From Joyebacterum sp964521425 (GTDB lineage: Bacteria; Joyebacterota; Joyebacteria; Joyebacterales; Joyebacteraceae), in assembly GCA_964521425.1 (NCBI GenBank), contig CAZFRO010000012.1:1-64000 (forward strand): a DNA stretch of 64,000 bases, in the 5' to 3' direction. The notes below the pieces were generated by a model. It ran no database searches. It was given only the letters and a program-made list of their open reading frames with translations, and was not told where the DNA came from. This document shows, one piece after another, positions 25,348 to 33,829 of the stretch. Each line of letters opens with the position of its first letter. Positions within the stretch are counted from its first letter, which is position 1. A program made the translations under genes and the position numbers.

Positions 25348-25884
25348 CTATTCGGAGATGACGAAGTGGGCGCGCCTGTTCTTGGCCCACGCATCCTCAG
25401 TGCTTCTTGGGTCAAGCGCGTTCTCTTCACCGTAGCTGATCGTCCCGAGACGGCTCGCACCTACGCCGAGATTGACGAGATAGCGTCGCGCCGCCAGAGC
25501 TCTCTGCTCCCCGAGCGCCATGTTGTACTCGCTTGTGCCGCGCTCGTCACAATGTCCCTCGATCATGACGCGGACGTCCTCGTGCTCGGCCAGCCAGCCC
25601 GAGATCTCCTGGAGCGTGCCAGCATTGATGCTCAGGATCTCATAGCTGTCGTAGTCGAAGTGAATGTCATCGAAGATGGACGAGCCGGGCTCTATGTACA
25701 CGATGTCTTCCGGCTGCTCGTAGAGCCCTACGTCCTCGCCGGCAAGCGCGTCGGCCTCTTCGGTCAAGCTGGGATCTATGATCGGCTCCTCAACCACATC
25801 TTCACTTGAACCACACCCCGACAGAACAAACATCATTGCCGAAGACAGAACAACTGCCATGAGAAGAACAGCGAACTTCCGCAT
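25348..25884 (-). CDS. pal: Peptidoglycan-associated lipoprotein Pal
   Basis: Pal anchors the outer membrane to peptidoglycan and is pulled by TolA/TolB during division. The 178-residue protein has a lipobox (LSGC) after a hydrophobic signal and a C-terminal OmpA-like domain (IHFDYDSYEI ... VRVMIEGHCDERGTSEYNMALGEQRA), including the GHCDERGT loop that holds diaminopimelate. I choose ATG 25884, preceded by GAGGAGGAAAAGG; the frame is open six codons further to a TTG. It lies about 30 bases after tolB. Confidence 0.94.
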   Translation of the reverse strand: MRKFAVLLMAVVLSSAMMFVLSGCGSSEDVVEEPIIDPSLTEEADALAGEDVGLYEQPEDIVYIEPGSSIFDDIHFDYDSYEILSINAGTLQEISGWLAEHEDVRVMIEGHCDERGTSEYNMALGEQRALAARRYLVNLGVGASRLGTISYGEENALDPRSTEDAWAKNRRAHFVISE

Positions 25885-25914
25885 TCCTTTTCCTCCTCGC
25901 AAGCCCGAGGGCCT

Positions 25915-27219
25915 TTAGTCGGACCACGTCGGGCTCAGGTAGTCACCAGCACCGCTGGTGAGCCTCACCGGTTCCAATTCATAGATATCGAGCATATACA
26001 GGTCAGTCTTTCGTCCCGAGGTCACACTGTATGCGATGTGCCGCCCGTCCCTCGCCCAGGAAGGATCCTCCTTGTCTCCGGGCCCCGCGGTCAAGCGTAT
26101 GACCTCCTTGCTTCCGACATCAACCGTACATATTTGGAACACTCCATCTATCTTCGCTGTGAAGGCGACGAGATTCCCCTTGGGGGACCAATCGGGTGAC
26201 GTATTGTAGCGCCCCTCATATGTGAGTCTCTGAGAGCTGCCACCCGTCGCGCTCATAGTATACATCTGTGGCGCGCCCGAACGATCGGACACATAGGCCA
26301 TCCTGCGGCCGTCCGGTGACCAGCACGGGGACGACTCTGTGTTTCTCCCAAATGTCAGTCGACGCGGTTCACTTCCGTTCGCTCGCAGTCTGTAGATCTC
26401 GGGGTTGCCGTCTCGCGAGAGAGTCATCACGATCTCCCCGCCGCTTGGCGAGGGCGCGGCAAACGCGTTCAAGCCGGGGAAAGAGGTCACTCGCGAGTTT
26501 GTCCCTTCGGCGATGCGCGCCCGCCGTGTCTCCTGACGGCTGCCCTGTATCATCGTGTAGATGAGGTCCTCACCACCGGGGAACCAGTCCGGGGAGATGG
26601 CGATCGCATTGTTACGGGTCACTCGGCGCCGATTCTCGCCGTCGTAGTCCATCACATAGATCTCCTTGGCCCCGGTCACGTTCGAGACGAAGGCGATCCT
26701 GGTCTGCGCGATACCGTCCTCTCCCGTCAGCTGCTTCACGATGTCGTCGGATATGTGATGAACGGCCGCCCGCCAGTCACTGTGCCGGCCGGAGTAGCGC
26801 CTGCCGAAGATCGGTTTACCCTGTGCGAGATCATACACCGTGGCTTCAATGGACATCTCTGAGAGCGTTCCCTCGATCTTCCCTTTCACCAGGACTTCCG
26901 CCCCGAGCGCGGCCCACTCCTGGAACTTGATGCGCCCCGAGACGCGGTCGTCGGTCTCGGTCTCATCCACGAACTCGGTGTTCGCAACAAGACTGAAGTG
27001 GCCGGAATTGGAGAGGTCGAACATCAGAACGTCGCGAACAGCATCCGGCGATACTATCGTGCCGCCCTCCACGTCGAAGAGCGGAACAGCGATGATCACC
27101 TTCTCCCCGAACGCTTTCGACACGCTGATGTGGACCTGAGCGCGGGCAAGCGGTGTGGCGCCCAATTGAAGAAGCAGAAGAAGGGAGATCACGATGCCCG
27201 TGCGAAGTCGTAGCGTCAT
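25915..27219 (-). CDS. tolB: Tol-Pal periplasmic protein TolB
   Basis: This is a 434-residue periplasmic protein with a cleavable signal peptide (LLLLLQLGATPLARA|Q). It has an N-terminal TolB domain (about 30-170; VAVPLFDVEGG-like VIIAVPLF start) and a C-terminal six-bladed WD40-like propeller in which the P.WSPDG / SP.WS motif recurs (SPDWFPGGEDLIY, SSPCWSPDGRRMAYVSD, SPDWSPKGNLVAF, DPSWARDGRHIAY). TolB binds Pal and TolA. The length matches the family. It lies between the TolA/TonB-like gene and pal, as in the classical operon, with a 114-base gap upstream that contains short GTCGATTC/CTCGCGA repeats but no clear promoter. Confidence 0.94.
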   Translation of the reverse strand: MTLRLRTGIVISLLLLLQLGATPLARAQVHISVSKAFGEKVIIAVPLFDVEGGTIVSPDAVRDVLMFDLSNSGHFSLVANTEFVDETETDDRVSGRIKFQEWAALGAEVLVKGKIEGTLSEMSIEATVYDLAQGKPIFGRRYSGRHSDWRAAVHHISDDIVKQLTGEDGIAQTRIAFVSNVTGAKEIYVMDYDGENRRRVTRNNAIAISPDWFPGGEDLIYTMIQGSRQETRRARIAEGTNSRVTSFPGLNAFAAPSPSGGEIVMTLSRDGNPEIYRLRANGSEPRRLTFGRNTESSPCWSPDGRRMAYVSDRSGAPQMYTMSATGGSSQRLTYEGRYNTSPDWSPKGNLVAFTAKIDGVFQICTVDVGSKEVIRLTAGPGDKEDPSWARDGRHIAYSVTSGRKTDLYMLDIYELEPVRLTSGAGDYLSPTWSD

Positions 27220-27333
27220 TGGATACGCCTGCCTTTCATCCGGCCGCGATCATTCACCGTCAGTCCGGGGAATCGTTCCCGCACCGGTGATTCATCGATC
27301 GAGTCAGTTGCTCGCGAGTCGATTCCCCGCGAC

Positions 27334-28047
27334 TTAGTTCCTCGCGACCGTGAAATCTATCGTCACATCGAGATGGTCATCCATGTAGTCAGAGGGAAGC
27401 GGGGGAAAAGGAGCCGAGTCCCGCACCGCCGTAACCGCCGACTGGTCGACATTCTGGAGCCCGGAAGACCGGCGCACCGTGACCACCTCTATGTCTCCGC
27501 TCTTGGCGATCCGAAATGAGATCTGTGCGGAGAGCTTCTCGTTGCTTATCAGTCTGGAACTAGGCTGCTTCCAGTTCAATCTAACCTTGCCCTGGATGAT
27601 AGACAGGTACCAGCTGTATGGGAAGCGAGAAGCCGTGACGACCGCGCTTGCAGCCGTGTGTTCTTCCGCCACCCTCTCCTCAGGCTCCGTCCGCTCCTCA
27701 CGAGCCTCGTCCTGCGCGTTCAAACGCTCCGCCAGGCGCTCCTCGAGAGTCTTCTCATGCCGCGGCGGCGGAGTAAGCGTCACGCGCTTCACCTGTCTGG
27801 GCGGATCGATCGGGATCTGCTCCTCGACTACTGGCTCCTCCTGAATCGGCTCGGGCTCGGAGATCTCCTCCTGCACGACTGGCTCGGGTTCCGGAACAGC
27901 TTGGCGTGGGGGTGGACTCAGTTCGACGAGTTCAACGGTGTAGCCCTCGAGCCCCATCATCTCCTCCTCGAAGAGCCCCGGAATGAACGGCACCAGGACC
28001 AGGAGGAACACGTGGATGATCGTCGATATGATTAGGAATCGATTCAT
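27334..28047 (-). CDS. TolA/TonB-like energy transducer
   Basis: The 237-residue protein has one N-terminal membrane helix (FLIISTIIHVFLLVLVPFI), a Pro/Glu-rich periplasmic stretch (PEPEPVVQEE ... PIQEEPVVEEQ), a charged helix and a C-terminal TonB-type domain (ISFRIAKSGDIEVVTVRRSSG). In this operon position it should act as TolA, passing proton-motive force from TolQR to TolB and Pal. The domain is nearer the TonB fold, which is usual outside proteobacteria. The ATG at 28047 is one base beyond the tolR stop, implying translational coupling. Confidence 0.87.
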   Translation of the reverse strand: MNRFLIISTIIHVFLLVLVPFIPGLFEEEMMGLEGYTVELVELSPPPRQAVPEPEPVVQEEISEPEPIQEEPVVEEQIPIDPPRQVKRVTLTPPPRHEKTLEERLAERLNAQDEAREERTEPEERVAEEHTAASAVVTASRFPYSWYLSIIQGKVRLNWKQPSSRLISNEKLSAQISFRIAKSGDIEVVTVRRSSGLQNVDQSAVTAVRDSAPFPPLPSDYMDDHLDVTIDFTVARN

Positions 28048-28048
28048 G

Positions 28049-28459
28049 CTATTCAGCCGGTTTCGTGGCCATTGCCAACCTGGAGATGCCTGCACCCCTT
28101 GCGGCATCGAGCACCTGAACTACGCGACCGTACTGGATCTCCTCGTCGGCCTTGATGAGAACGGCCGCGGCGGCATCGGATGCGTGGATACTCTCAAGCC
28201 GCTGCTTCAGATCCTCGATGGTCACGCGCTGGTTCTCGAAGTAGATCCTTTCGTTGCTCGATATCGCTATCGTCACAACGTTCGAGACGTCGATCTTCTG
28301 TGGATTCGCCGTCGGCAGGGTCACATCTATCCCCTGCTCGATCATCGGCGCCACGATGATGAAGATGATAAGGAGCGCCATCATGATGTCGACCAGCGAT
28401 GTCACGTTGATGTCGCCGATCGGACCCATGTCGTCTTCGCGCTTCCGTCTTCTCCGCAC
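28049..28459 (-). CDS. tolR: Biopolymer transporter TolR/ExbD
   Basis: The 136-residue protein has one membrane helix containing the essential Asp (INVTSLVDIMMALLIIFII, Asp near 24) and a periplasmic ExbD/TolR domain (LPTANPQKIDVSNVVTIAIS ...). It forms the proton-driven stator with TolQ. The start is a GTG with AGGGGGG upstream. It follows tolQ by 25 bases. Confidence 0.93.
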   Translation of the reverse strand: MRRRRKREDDMGPIGDINVTSLVDIMMALLIIFIIVAPMIEQGIDVTLPTANPQKIDVSNVVTIAISSNERIYFENQRVTIEDLKQRLESIHASDAAAAVLIKADEEIQYGRVVQVLDAARGAGISRLAMATKPAE

Positions 28460-28484
28460 GTCGCCCCCCTTACTACCAGACTCG

Positions 28485-29162
28485 CTATCTCGCTCCCATG
28501 TTCCGCTCGACCGAGGACATGAACTCGGACGAGAAATTCTCCATCCGGACGGTAATGGTTCGCACGCGATTCATCAGATAGTTGTATCCAGCGAGCGCCG
28601 GGATCGCAACGGCCAGTCCGGCCACAGTCGTTGTCAGCGCGGCCGAGATGCCGGGTGCAACACTGCTTATGCTGGCGCTTCCCGTCACATACATCGCGGT
28701 GAAGGCGGTCATGATGCCCCAAACCGTTCCGAAGAGCCCAACGAATGGAGCACCGCCAACCACGGTCGCGAGAGTGACCAGGTACTTCTTGAGATCGAGA
28801 ACCTGCTCCGCCACCGCCCTCTCCATGCTGCGCTCAAGACCGTCGATCTGGACGATCGAAAGGCCGCGCCCCGGCGAGCCCCCTGTCATGATGAGTGCAA
28901 GTTCCGCGAGTCCTGCTTCAAAGACCGTAGCGAGTGGGGACGGGTCAAACCTCCGCCTGTTCGCATAGTGACTTACCATCCCATCCGGATCCTCCCGGAA
29001 CTGCTTGAGGAACTTCTCGGACCTGGACTCAGCCTTCTTGAGTGTCAGATACCTGTGGAGGATGATGGCCCATGAGTAGATTGAGACAATGATGAGAAAG
29101 ACGACGATCATCTTTCCCAGGGCTCCAGACTGCCCTACTGTGGCTATGAAACCAGTACCCAC
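28485..29162 (-). CDS. tolQ: MotA/TolQ/ExbB proton channel protein TolQ
   Basis: The 225-residue protein has three membrane helices: one near the N terminus (MIVVFLIIVSIYSWAIIL) and two in the conserved MotA/TolQ/ExbB core (ATVVGGAPFVGLFGTVWGIMTAF and the following TTTVAGLAVAIPAL). It makes the channel that powers the Tol system. The start is a GTG, with AGGAGG seven bases before it. It begins 13 bases after the Yip1-like gene. Confidence 0.94.
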   Translation of the reverse strand: MGTGFIATVGQSGALGKMIVVFLIIVSIYSWAIILHRYLTLKKAESRSEKFLKQFREDPDGMVSHYANRRRFDPSPLATVFEAGLAELALIMTGGSPGRGLSIVQIDGLERSMERAVAEQVLDLKKYLVTLATVVGGAPFVGLFGTVWGIMTAFTAMYVTGSASISSVAPGISAALTTTVAGLAVAIPALAGYNYLMNRVRTITVRMENFSSEFMSSVERNMGAR

Positions 29163-29175
29163 CCGTGCCTCCTGT

Positions 29176-30606
29176 CTATTCGCTTACGCCGCCGGTCGTC
29201 CGAGGTTGGCTTCCCGCACCACCGGTCGCTCGGAGGTAGTCTCTCCACTGCCGATCGAGCGAGTCCAAGGGCTCGCCGAGTTCAAGCTCGATCATCGCAT
29301 CGACGGGACCGAATGAATCGACCGCTCCCGCATATAGGTCGAGTACCGCTCCTTCCCCACGGGTAGCCGCAAGGAAGGCGAAGAATGAACCCGCCGCCGG
29401 CTCTGATCTCTGCCTGCTCAAGCGATGGTACGAGGCCGGATCGGTCATGTCAGCAAGCGGAGGCAGGTCGCCCGCGTCAAGAAGGCCGAGGGCTGTTTGA
29501 GCCAACGTCATGCCGCCCCATTCGTCACCCGCATAGAGGGCGAAACCGCTTCGAATCAGCGGACTATGCACCTTGCCATAAGCTCCCGCGGCCAGAACCC
29601 TGGCGGTCTCCCGCTTGAGCGCGAGATCTGCGCCGTCAGTCCATGCCAGATGAACGACATTCGCCCATTCGACACCATGGGCGACCTCTCCGTTGTCGGT
29701 CACGCGCCTCTTCGAATCAAGGGACGCATAAAGATAGACGTCTATTCGCGACGGAGTGGCAAGACCGTCCGGGTCTCTGCTGAGAATCTCATCTGCCCTT
29801 GCGACGGCCACGGAGGTTGCCTCGCCCGCAGACGCGAGCACATCCGCCCCCGTATCCTGCCTATGGTGGAGAACTCCCACAGCAGTCCCGGTCTCAACCC
29901 AGTCCTCATAGGGGTCATCGAGGGCATCGGCGCTTCCCGTCCCCCCTATGGTCATAATAAGAACATAGATAATCGCGAAGAGTACGCCAGTCCTTGTTGC
30001 CTTCCGTCTGTCGAGTTCGAACACCGGCCCTGCCGCGATTCCGAGAAGTACGAAGAACCAGAGAGAGAAGAGGTCGATCTGTCTTGCGAGACTCCAGACA
30101 AACGAGTTGGCTCCCGAACCCAGAAGGACAGCCAGATTGGCGCCGACCGTTGGTGATCCCGTGATTCTCATGAGTCCGGCCATGGCGAGCGCGCCTACAC
30201 CACCGACGACCGACGCATGGGCGACGGCGCTCAGGACCTCTACGAAACGCGCCCTCCCTCCCATCACCCGCCCCGCGAGCCTGAAGAAGAGCGTCTCTAT
30301 GAGGACTATCAGTGGTACGCCCAGGACGGCCATGAGAACACTGCCCCCGGCGAACCCGGACTTGATGATCTCGGGAGTGTGCCCGCTACGGAGGGCCATA
30401 CTGTGTATGAAGGGGTCCATATACCCGCCCCTCACGGCATAGGTGGCGCTCACAAGGGCGCATGCTATGCCGAAGATGATGGGCAGAATCCATCGCGGGC
30501 GCTCCCGCAGCCGCTCGAATGTGCGCCTGGGGAATACGAGAACGAGCGTCAGGGCCGCAATGGCATTGATGGGCCTGGATTCGGATGTCTCGCGTTCGTC
30601 GTTCAT
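29176..30606 (-). CDS. Yip1-domain membrane protein with extracytoplasmic gluzincin-like tail
   Basis: The 476-residue protein has an N-terminal Yip1-like region with about five or six membrane helices (PRWILPIIFGIACALV ... VFELDRRKATRTGVLFAIIYVLIMTIGG). A ~220-residue soluble domain follows. The tail looks like a peptidase MA-type (M61/gluzincin) fold: a strand RIDVYLYA, a helix where HExxH would lie reading KRETARVL, then LIRSGFALYAGDEWGG, where active members have W..EG.AEY. The zinc ligands are absent, so catalysis is unlikely. The ATG at 30606 is preferred over the longer frame to 30705. It is the first gene before tolQ and may be co-transcribed with it. The domain assignment is by eye. 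Confidence 0.6.
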   Translation of the reverse strand: MNDERETSESRPINAIAALTLVLVFPRRTFERLRERPRWILPIIFGIACALVSATYAVRGGYMDPFIHSMALRSGHTPEIIKSGFAGGSVLMAVLGVPLIVLIETLFFRLAGRVMGGRARFVEVLSAVAHASVVGGVGALAMAGLMRITGSPTVGANLAVLLGSGANSFVWSLARQIDLFSLWFFVLLGIAAGPVFELDRRKATRTGVLFAIIYVLIMTIGGTGSADALDDPYEDWVETGTAVGVLHHRQDTGADVLASAGEATSVAVARADEILSRDPDGLATPSRIDVYLYASLDSKRRVTDNGEVAHGVEWANVVHLAWTDGADLALKRETARVLAAGAYGKVHSPLIRSGFALYAGDEWGGMTLAQTALGLLDAGDLPPLADMTDPASYHRLSRQRSEPAAGSFFAFLAATRGEGAVLDLYAGAVDSFGPVDAMIELELGEPLDSLDRQWRDYLRATGGAGSQPRTTGGVSE

Positions 30607-30671
30607 GGGCCGACCTCGCGTCACCCGACAGGGCGAACGTCTGTATGAGTGAGTCAGGAGCGTACACACTA

Positions 30672-31574
30672 CTACCCGGGTTCGCGCGATGTCAAGAGCG
30701 GCCACATGGTGCGTTTTCTGCCCTGAAATGTGGCAATCTCGGTGACACCCGCCCGCTTCAGGTGCTTCAAGGCCAGATCGAAGTCCATCCCTACCTGGCT
30801 CGGTGCATGTGCGTCCGAGCCGAGCGTCACGGCTACGCCCTTCTCCGCACAGGCCTTGAGGAAACCGATCGCCGGGTAGAGCTCCTGTGCGGTTTTCCGA
30901 AGACCGGAGCTATTGACCTCAATGGCAACGTCGTGCTCCTTGAGCGCCTCCGCGGCCTCGCGGTACATCTCATCCACACGGAGCGTCGTCCAGACACCGT
31001 GCTTCTTCACGAGATCCGGATGAGCCATGATGTCAAAGCCGCCCTTCTCCACGGCCTCGCAGAAGAGTTCGAAGTACCGGGCGTACATGTCATCGGGACT
31101 CTTTCCTGCGTAGCTCGATAGCCTCCGGCTGTCGTCGAAGCCCCACCCGTCCAGGTAGTGCACCGAGCCGTAGACGTAGTCGAATTCGTAGGCAGATGCG
31201 GCCTCCCACACCTCGTCCATCCGCCCGGGAATGTAGTCCATCTCTATCCCGAAGCGTATCGCGATCGACTCGACCGATTGCTGGACATCACGGATGAGTT
31301 CAGCGTAGATGGGGAGTTCATCAGGAGCCATGGTGAGACCTTCGTCCCTGATGTGAAGGAGAGGCATGTGGTCCGAGAAGCCGATCTCGGCGAGTCCCTT
31401 CCGGATTGCCTCCCGGACGTAGTCCTCGGGCTCCCCAATGGCGTGCCCGCAGAGCCGCGTGTGAATGTGGTAGTCGACAAGGTGTGAGTAGGAATCGCGA
31501 TCGAGTTCACGCCTCGACCGCGTCCAATTAAGAGCCCTGCGCCCCAGAGCGCGTCTCAGCCTGCGTGAATCCAC
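30672..31574 (-). CDS. PHP-family phosphatase, histidinol-phosphatase-like
   Basis: The 300-residue protein opens, after a basic leader, with the PHP metal motif DYHIHTRLCGHA. It has further metal-binding His/Asp positions in GFSDHMPLL, YVYGSVHYLDGW and MAHPDLVKKHG, and near the end TLGSDAHAPSQVG. This spacing is that of HisK/HisJ-type histidinol phosphatases, which give histidinol in histidine synthesis. Related PHP enzymes have other phosphoesterase roles and no other his gene is nearby, so the substrate is tentative. The start is a GTG with GGAGG five bases upstream. Confidence 0.82.
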   Translation of the reverse strand: MDSRRLRRALGRRALNWTRSRRELDRDSYSHLVDYHIHTRLCGHAIGEPEDYVREAIRKGLAEIGFSDHMPLLHIRDEGLTMAPDELPIYAELIRDVQQSVESIAIRFGIEMDYIPGRMDEVWEAASAYEFDYVYGSVHYLDGWGFDDSRRLSSYAGKSPDDMYARYFELFCEAVEKGGFDIMAHPDLVKKHGVWTTLRVDEMYREAAEALKEHDVAIEVNSSGLRKTAQELYPAIGFLKACAEKGVAVTLGSDAHAPSQVGMDFDLALKHLKRAGVTEIATFQGRKRTMWPLLTSREPG

Positions 31575-31593
31575 CCTGCCTCCGCTCTTCGGA

Positions 31594-32205
31594 CTACTCG
31601 CCCGCTGCCTCTTCCTCCGCTCCGCCCGAGACGTCGGGTGTTTCTCCCGTGTGTCTCTCGTCGTGCGGTGCTCTGGCGGTATCGTATCCCATCGATGATG
31701 CCATCTCGCGTCCGGCGTCCGTGATCCTACGGTAGAGGAAGCTCGACGGGATATCGTAGTCGACCGTAACCATCGGCCGTCTCGTAGCGGAGTGGACTAT
31801 CTCGCCATGAACAAGGAGCCTGTCCCCCGACTCCGTCAGTTTGAAGTAGGCGAGCCCGTCGAAGTCTGTCCCCTCGGCGGCCACCTCCGGTACTCTCTCG
31901 CGTGATGCCACGACCTCCACGTAGACACCGGTTTCCCTCGCGAATGATCGCGCGAACCAGCGGGCCGTGGCGATCGCCACTGTGTCTGACGGCGCCGTGA
32001 AGAAACCCTCCGGAGCATCCACCAAGACAGGCATCACTGCTACTCGGCTTACAGTCTGGGCGACCGGCTCGGTCGACTCGAAGGAACAGCGCACGACTCC
32101 GACCACGATGAGTGCCAGACTTAGAATCAGCACAGCCTTGAGCCAGAGCGACTGTGACGACCACCCGCCCGTGCGCTCGCCCTGTACATCAGTTTTCTCG
32201 CCCAT
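31594..32205 (-). CDS. Single-pass membrane protein of unknown function
   Basis: The 203-residue protein has a short cytoplasmic leader, one membrane helix (AVLILSLALIVVGVV, about 24-40) and an extracytoplasmic domain beginning VSRVAVMPVLVDAPEGFFTAPSDTVA. The strand and helix pattern recalls TolB-N/FlgO-like domains, but I cannot confirm this. The C-terminal 35 residues are Glu/Gly-rich and probably disordered. The Cys after the helix (VVRCS) is not in a good lipobox. A GTG and an ATG are adjacent; the ATG at 32205 has GAGGTG at a better distance. It follows directly on the symporter stop. Confidence 0.6.
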   Translation of the reverse strand: MGEKTDVQGERTGGWSSQSLWLKAVLILSLALIVVGVVRCSFESTEPVAQTVSRVAVMPVLVDAPEGFFTAPSDTVAIATARWFARSFARETGVYVEVVASRERVPEVAAEGTDFDGLAYFKLTESGDRLLVHGEIVHSATRRPMVTVDYDIPSSFLYRRITDAGREMASSMGYDTARAPHDERHTGETPDVSGGAEEEAAGE

Positions 32206-32208
32206 CAC

Positions 32209-33672
32209 TTACACCTCACCTTCGCCCCACACCCGGCTAATGAGAGCCGGGTCGGGTGGGGAAGTCATGAGACTGACCACTATCAATACAATGAGGGAAA
32301 CAACGACGCCCGGGATGAATCCGTGAATGCCGAACGGCTTCCCCGCGACCATCCACCCGAGCGAGACCACGGTGCCCGCGATCATAGAGGAGAGCACGCC
32401 GACTCCGTTCGCCCGCTTCCAGTAGACACCGAGCACGACCGGCCACAGGCAGGCCGAAGCTATCACTGCCCACGCGAACGCGGTGATGACGAGCACGAGT
32501 CCGGGCGGGCGATAGGCAATAGCGAGCGAGACGAGCCCTGCCGCAAGGCTTGCCACTCTCCCCACCATGACATCGCGCTTATCACCCTGTGCACTGCGCG
32601 TGCTACCTTGTCTCTCCTCCTGGTTCCCGCGGAGATCTCTCGTTATGGCTCCGGAGACGATGATGAGGACCGACGCGAACGTGGACATCCCGGCTGCCAT
32701 GACTCCCGCCATGAAGATCGCCCCGCCCCACGGATTCAGAACAAGTTGTGCGAGCTTGGGGATAGCCAGATCCGGATTCTCAAGCGCCGGGAGGAGAACG
32801 CGGCCGATCGCGCCCGTCATGTACGGGAGTATCGCCATGGCGCCACCGAGGGTCGCAAGAACCACCCCCAGCCTCAGTACGCGTGTGCTCTTCATCGAAT
32901 AGAAGCGCACGAGGAGCTGCGGCATCCCCCACACACCGAGACTCACGATGAGGGCAAACGACAGAAGACCGTTTATACCCCACACTCCCGGTGTAGTGAC
33001 AAGGCCCGGATCGATGGCGGCGAGCTGGATATTCGCCGCCGTCAACCCACCCACTCGGACGAGCGCAGCAAACGCGAGGAGGAAGAGTCCGAACAGCATG
33101 ATCCACGCCTGGATGAAGCTCGTCCAGACAACGGCGAGGTAGCCGCCGATCGACACGTAGATGAGGATGATCAGACCCGCCACGATGACGGCCGTCGTGT
33201 ACGGAATCCCCATGAGACCTTCCATGATGCGTCCCATACCCACAAGGACGCTCACGTTGTATACGATCATGAACACGAAGATGATGATGGCCGAGAAGAC
33301 CTCAGCCTCGCGCGAACCGTAGCGCTTCCCGATGAAGCCGGGGATGGTCATCGTGTTGAGGCGCTTCGTGAACTCCCACAGACGGCGACCGAGCACGATC
33401 CAGGCGAGCGTGCATCCGATGAGCACGTTCGATGCGGCCACCCAGAGAGTGGACATCCCGAAACGGTAGCCGAAGGCGCCGCCCCCGATGATGACCACGG
33501 AACTGAAGTAGGCGGCGACGAAAGAGAAGGCGGTCACCCATGGGCCGATCTGCCGCCCGCCAATATAGAAATCCGCTGCGTTCCGCGTGCGCCGCCCCAT
33601 CAGGATTCCCATCGCGACCAGAATGACAAGGTACGCGGCCAGCACGGTTGAGTAGACGGCCATGTTATTCAT
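32209..33672 (-). CDS. Sodium:solute symporter (SSS family)
   Basis: The 487-residue protein has about 13 membrane helices. It carries the SSS hallmarks: the FYIGGRQIGPWVTAFSFVAAYFSS stretch near residue 40, the G..G....FYIG opening, TIPGFIGKRYG, and a STFASVLIIVSGAITRDL stretch near 335. It is closest in look to the pantothenate/acetate/proline branch; the substrate cannot be told. The ATG at 33672 overlaps the stop of the 44-residue upstream gene (ATGAATAA arrangement) and has GGAGG five bases before it, so the two are translationally coupled. Confidence 0.9.
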   Translation of the reverse strand: MNNMAVYSTVLAAYLVILVAMGILMGRRTRNAADFYIGGRQIGPWVTAFSFVAAYFSSVVIIGGGAFGYRFGMSTLWVAASNVLIGCTLAWIVLGRRLWEFTKRLNTMTIPGFIGKRYGSREAEVFSAIIIFVFMIVYNVSVLVGMGRIMEGLMGIPYTTAVIVAGLIILIYVSIGGYLAVVWTSFIQAWIMLFGLFLLAFAALVRVGGLTAANIQLAAIDPGLVTTPGVWGINGLLSFALIVSLGVWGMPQLLVRFYSMKSTRVLRLGVVLATLGGAMAILPYMTGAIGRVLLPALENPDLAIPKLAQLVLNPWGGAIFMAGVMAAGMSTFASVLIIVSGAITRDLRGNQEERQGSTRSAQGDKRDVMVGRVASLAAGLVSLAIAYRPPGLVLVITAFAWAVIASACLWPVVLGVYWKRANGVGVLSSMIAGTVVSLGWMVAGKPFGIHGFIPGVVVSLIVLIVVSLMTSPPDPALISRVWGEGEV

Positions 33673-33799
33673 CGCCACCTCCCCCGTCACCGTCCCGCAT
33701 CGCAGTCACGATGGCCCAGACGATGGCCAGGAGAATGGTCCCGGCAACTACTATGAGTGCTGAGAAGGTGCCCCACGAGAATCCGAAAGGTCCTCCCAT
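33665..33799 (-). CDS. Small symporter accessory membrane protein (44 residues)
   Basis: A strong AAGGAGG six bases before ATG 33799 opens a 44-codon frame. The protein begins MGGPFGFSWG, has one membrane helix (ALIVVAGTILLAIVWAIV) and ends in an acidic Gly/Asp tail (RDGDGGGGDE). The TAA (33667-33665) lies inside the start region of the symporter (ATGAATAA), an eight-base overlap. One-helix small subunits directly before SSS transporters are a known pattern (symporter small accessory proteins, YhdT beside PanF), so I read this as the symporter's partner. Confidence 0.72.
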   Translation of the reverse strand: MGGPFGFSWGTFSALIVVAGTILLAIVWAIVTAMRDGDGGGGDE

Positions 33800-33829
33800 T
33801 CTATCCTCCTTCGCAGCTTTGGTCTGCTT

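Noticed and set aside
32323..33651. 442-codon plus-strand open frame
   Set aside because: It lies exactly opposite the symporter gene and reads as Arg/His/Asp-rich text; a GC-rich shadow frame.
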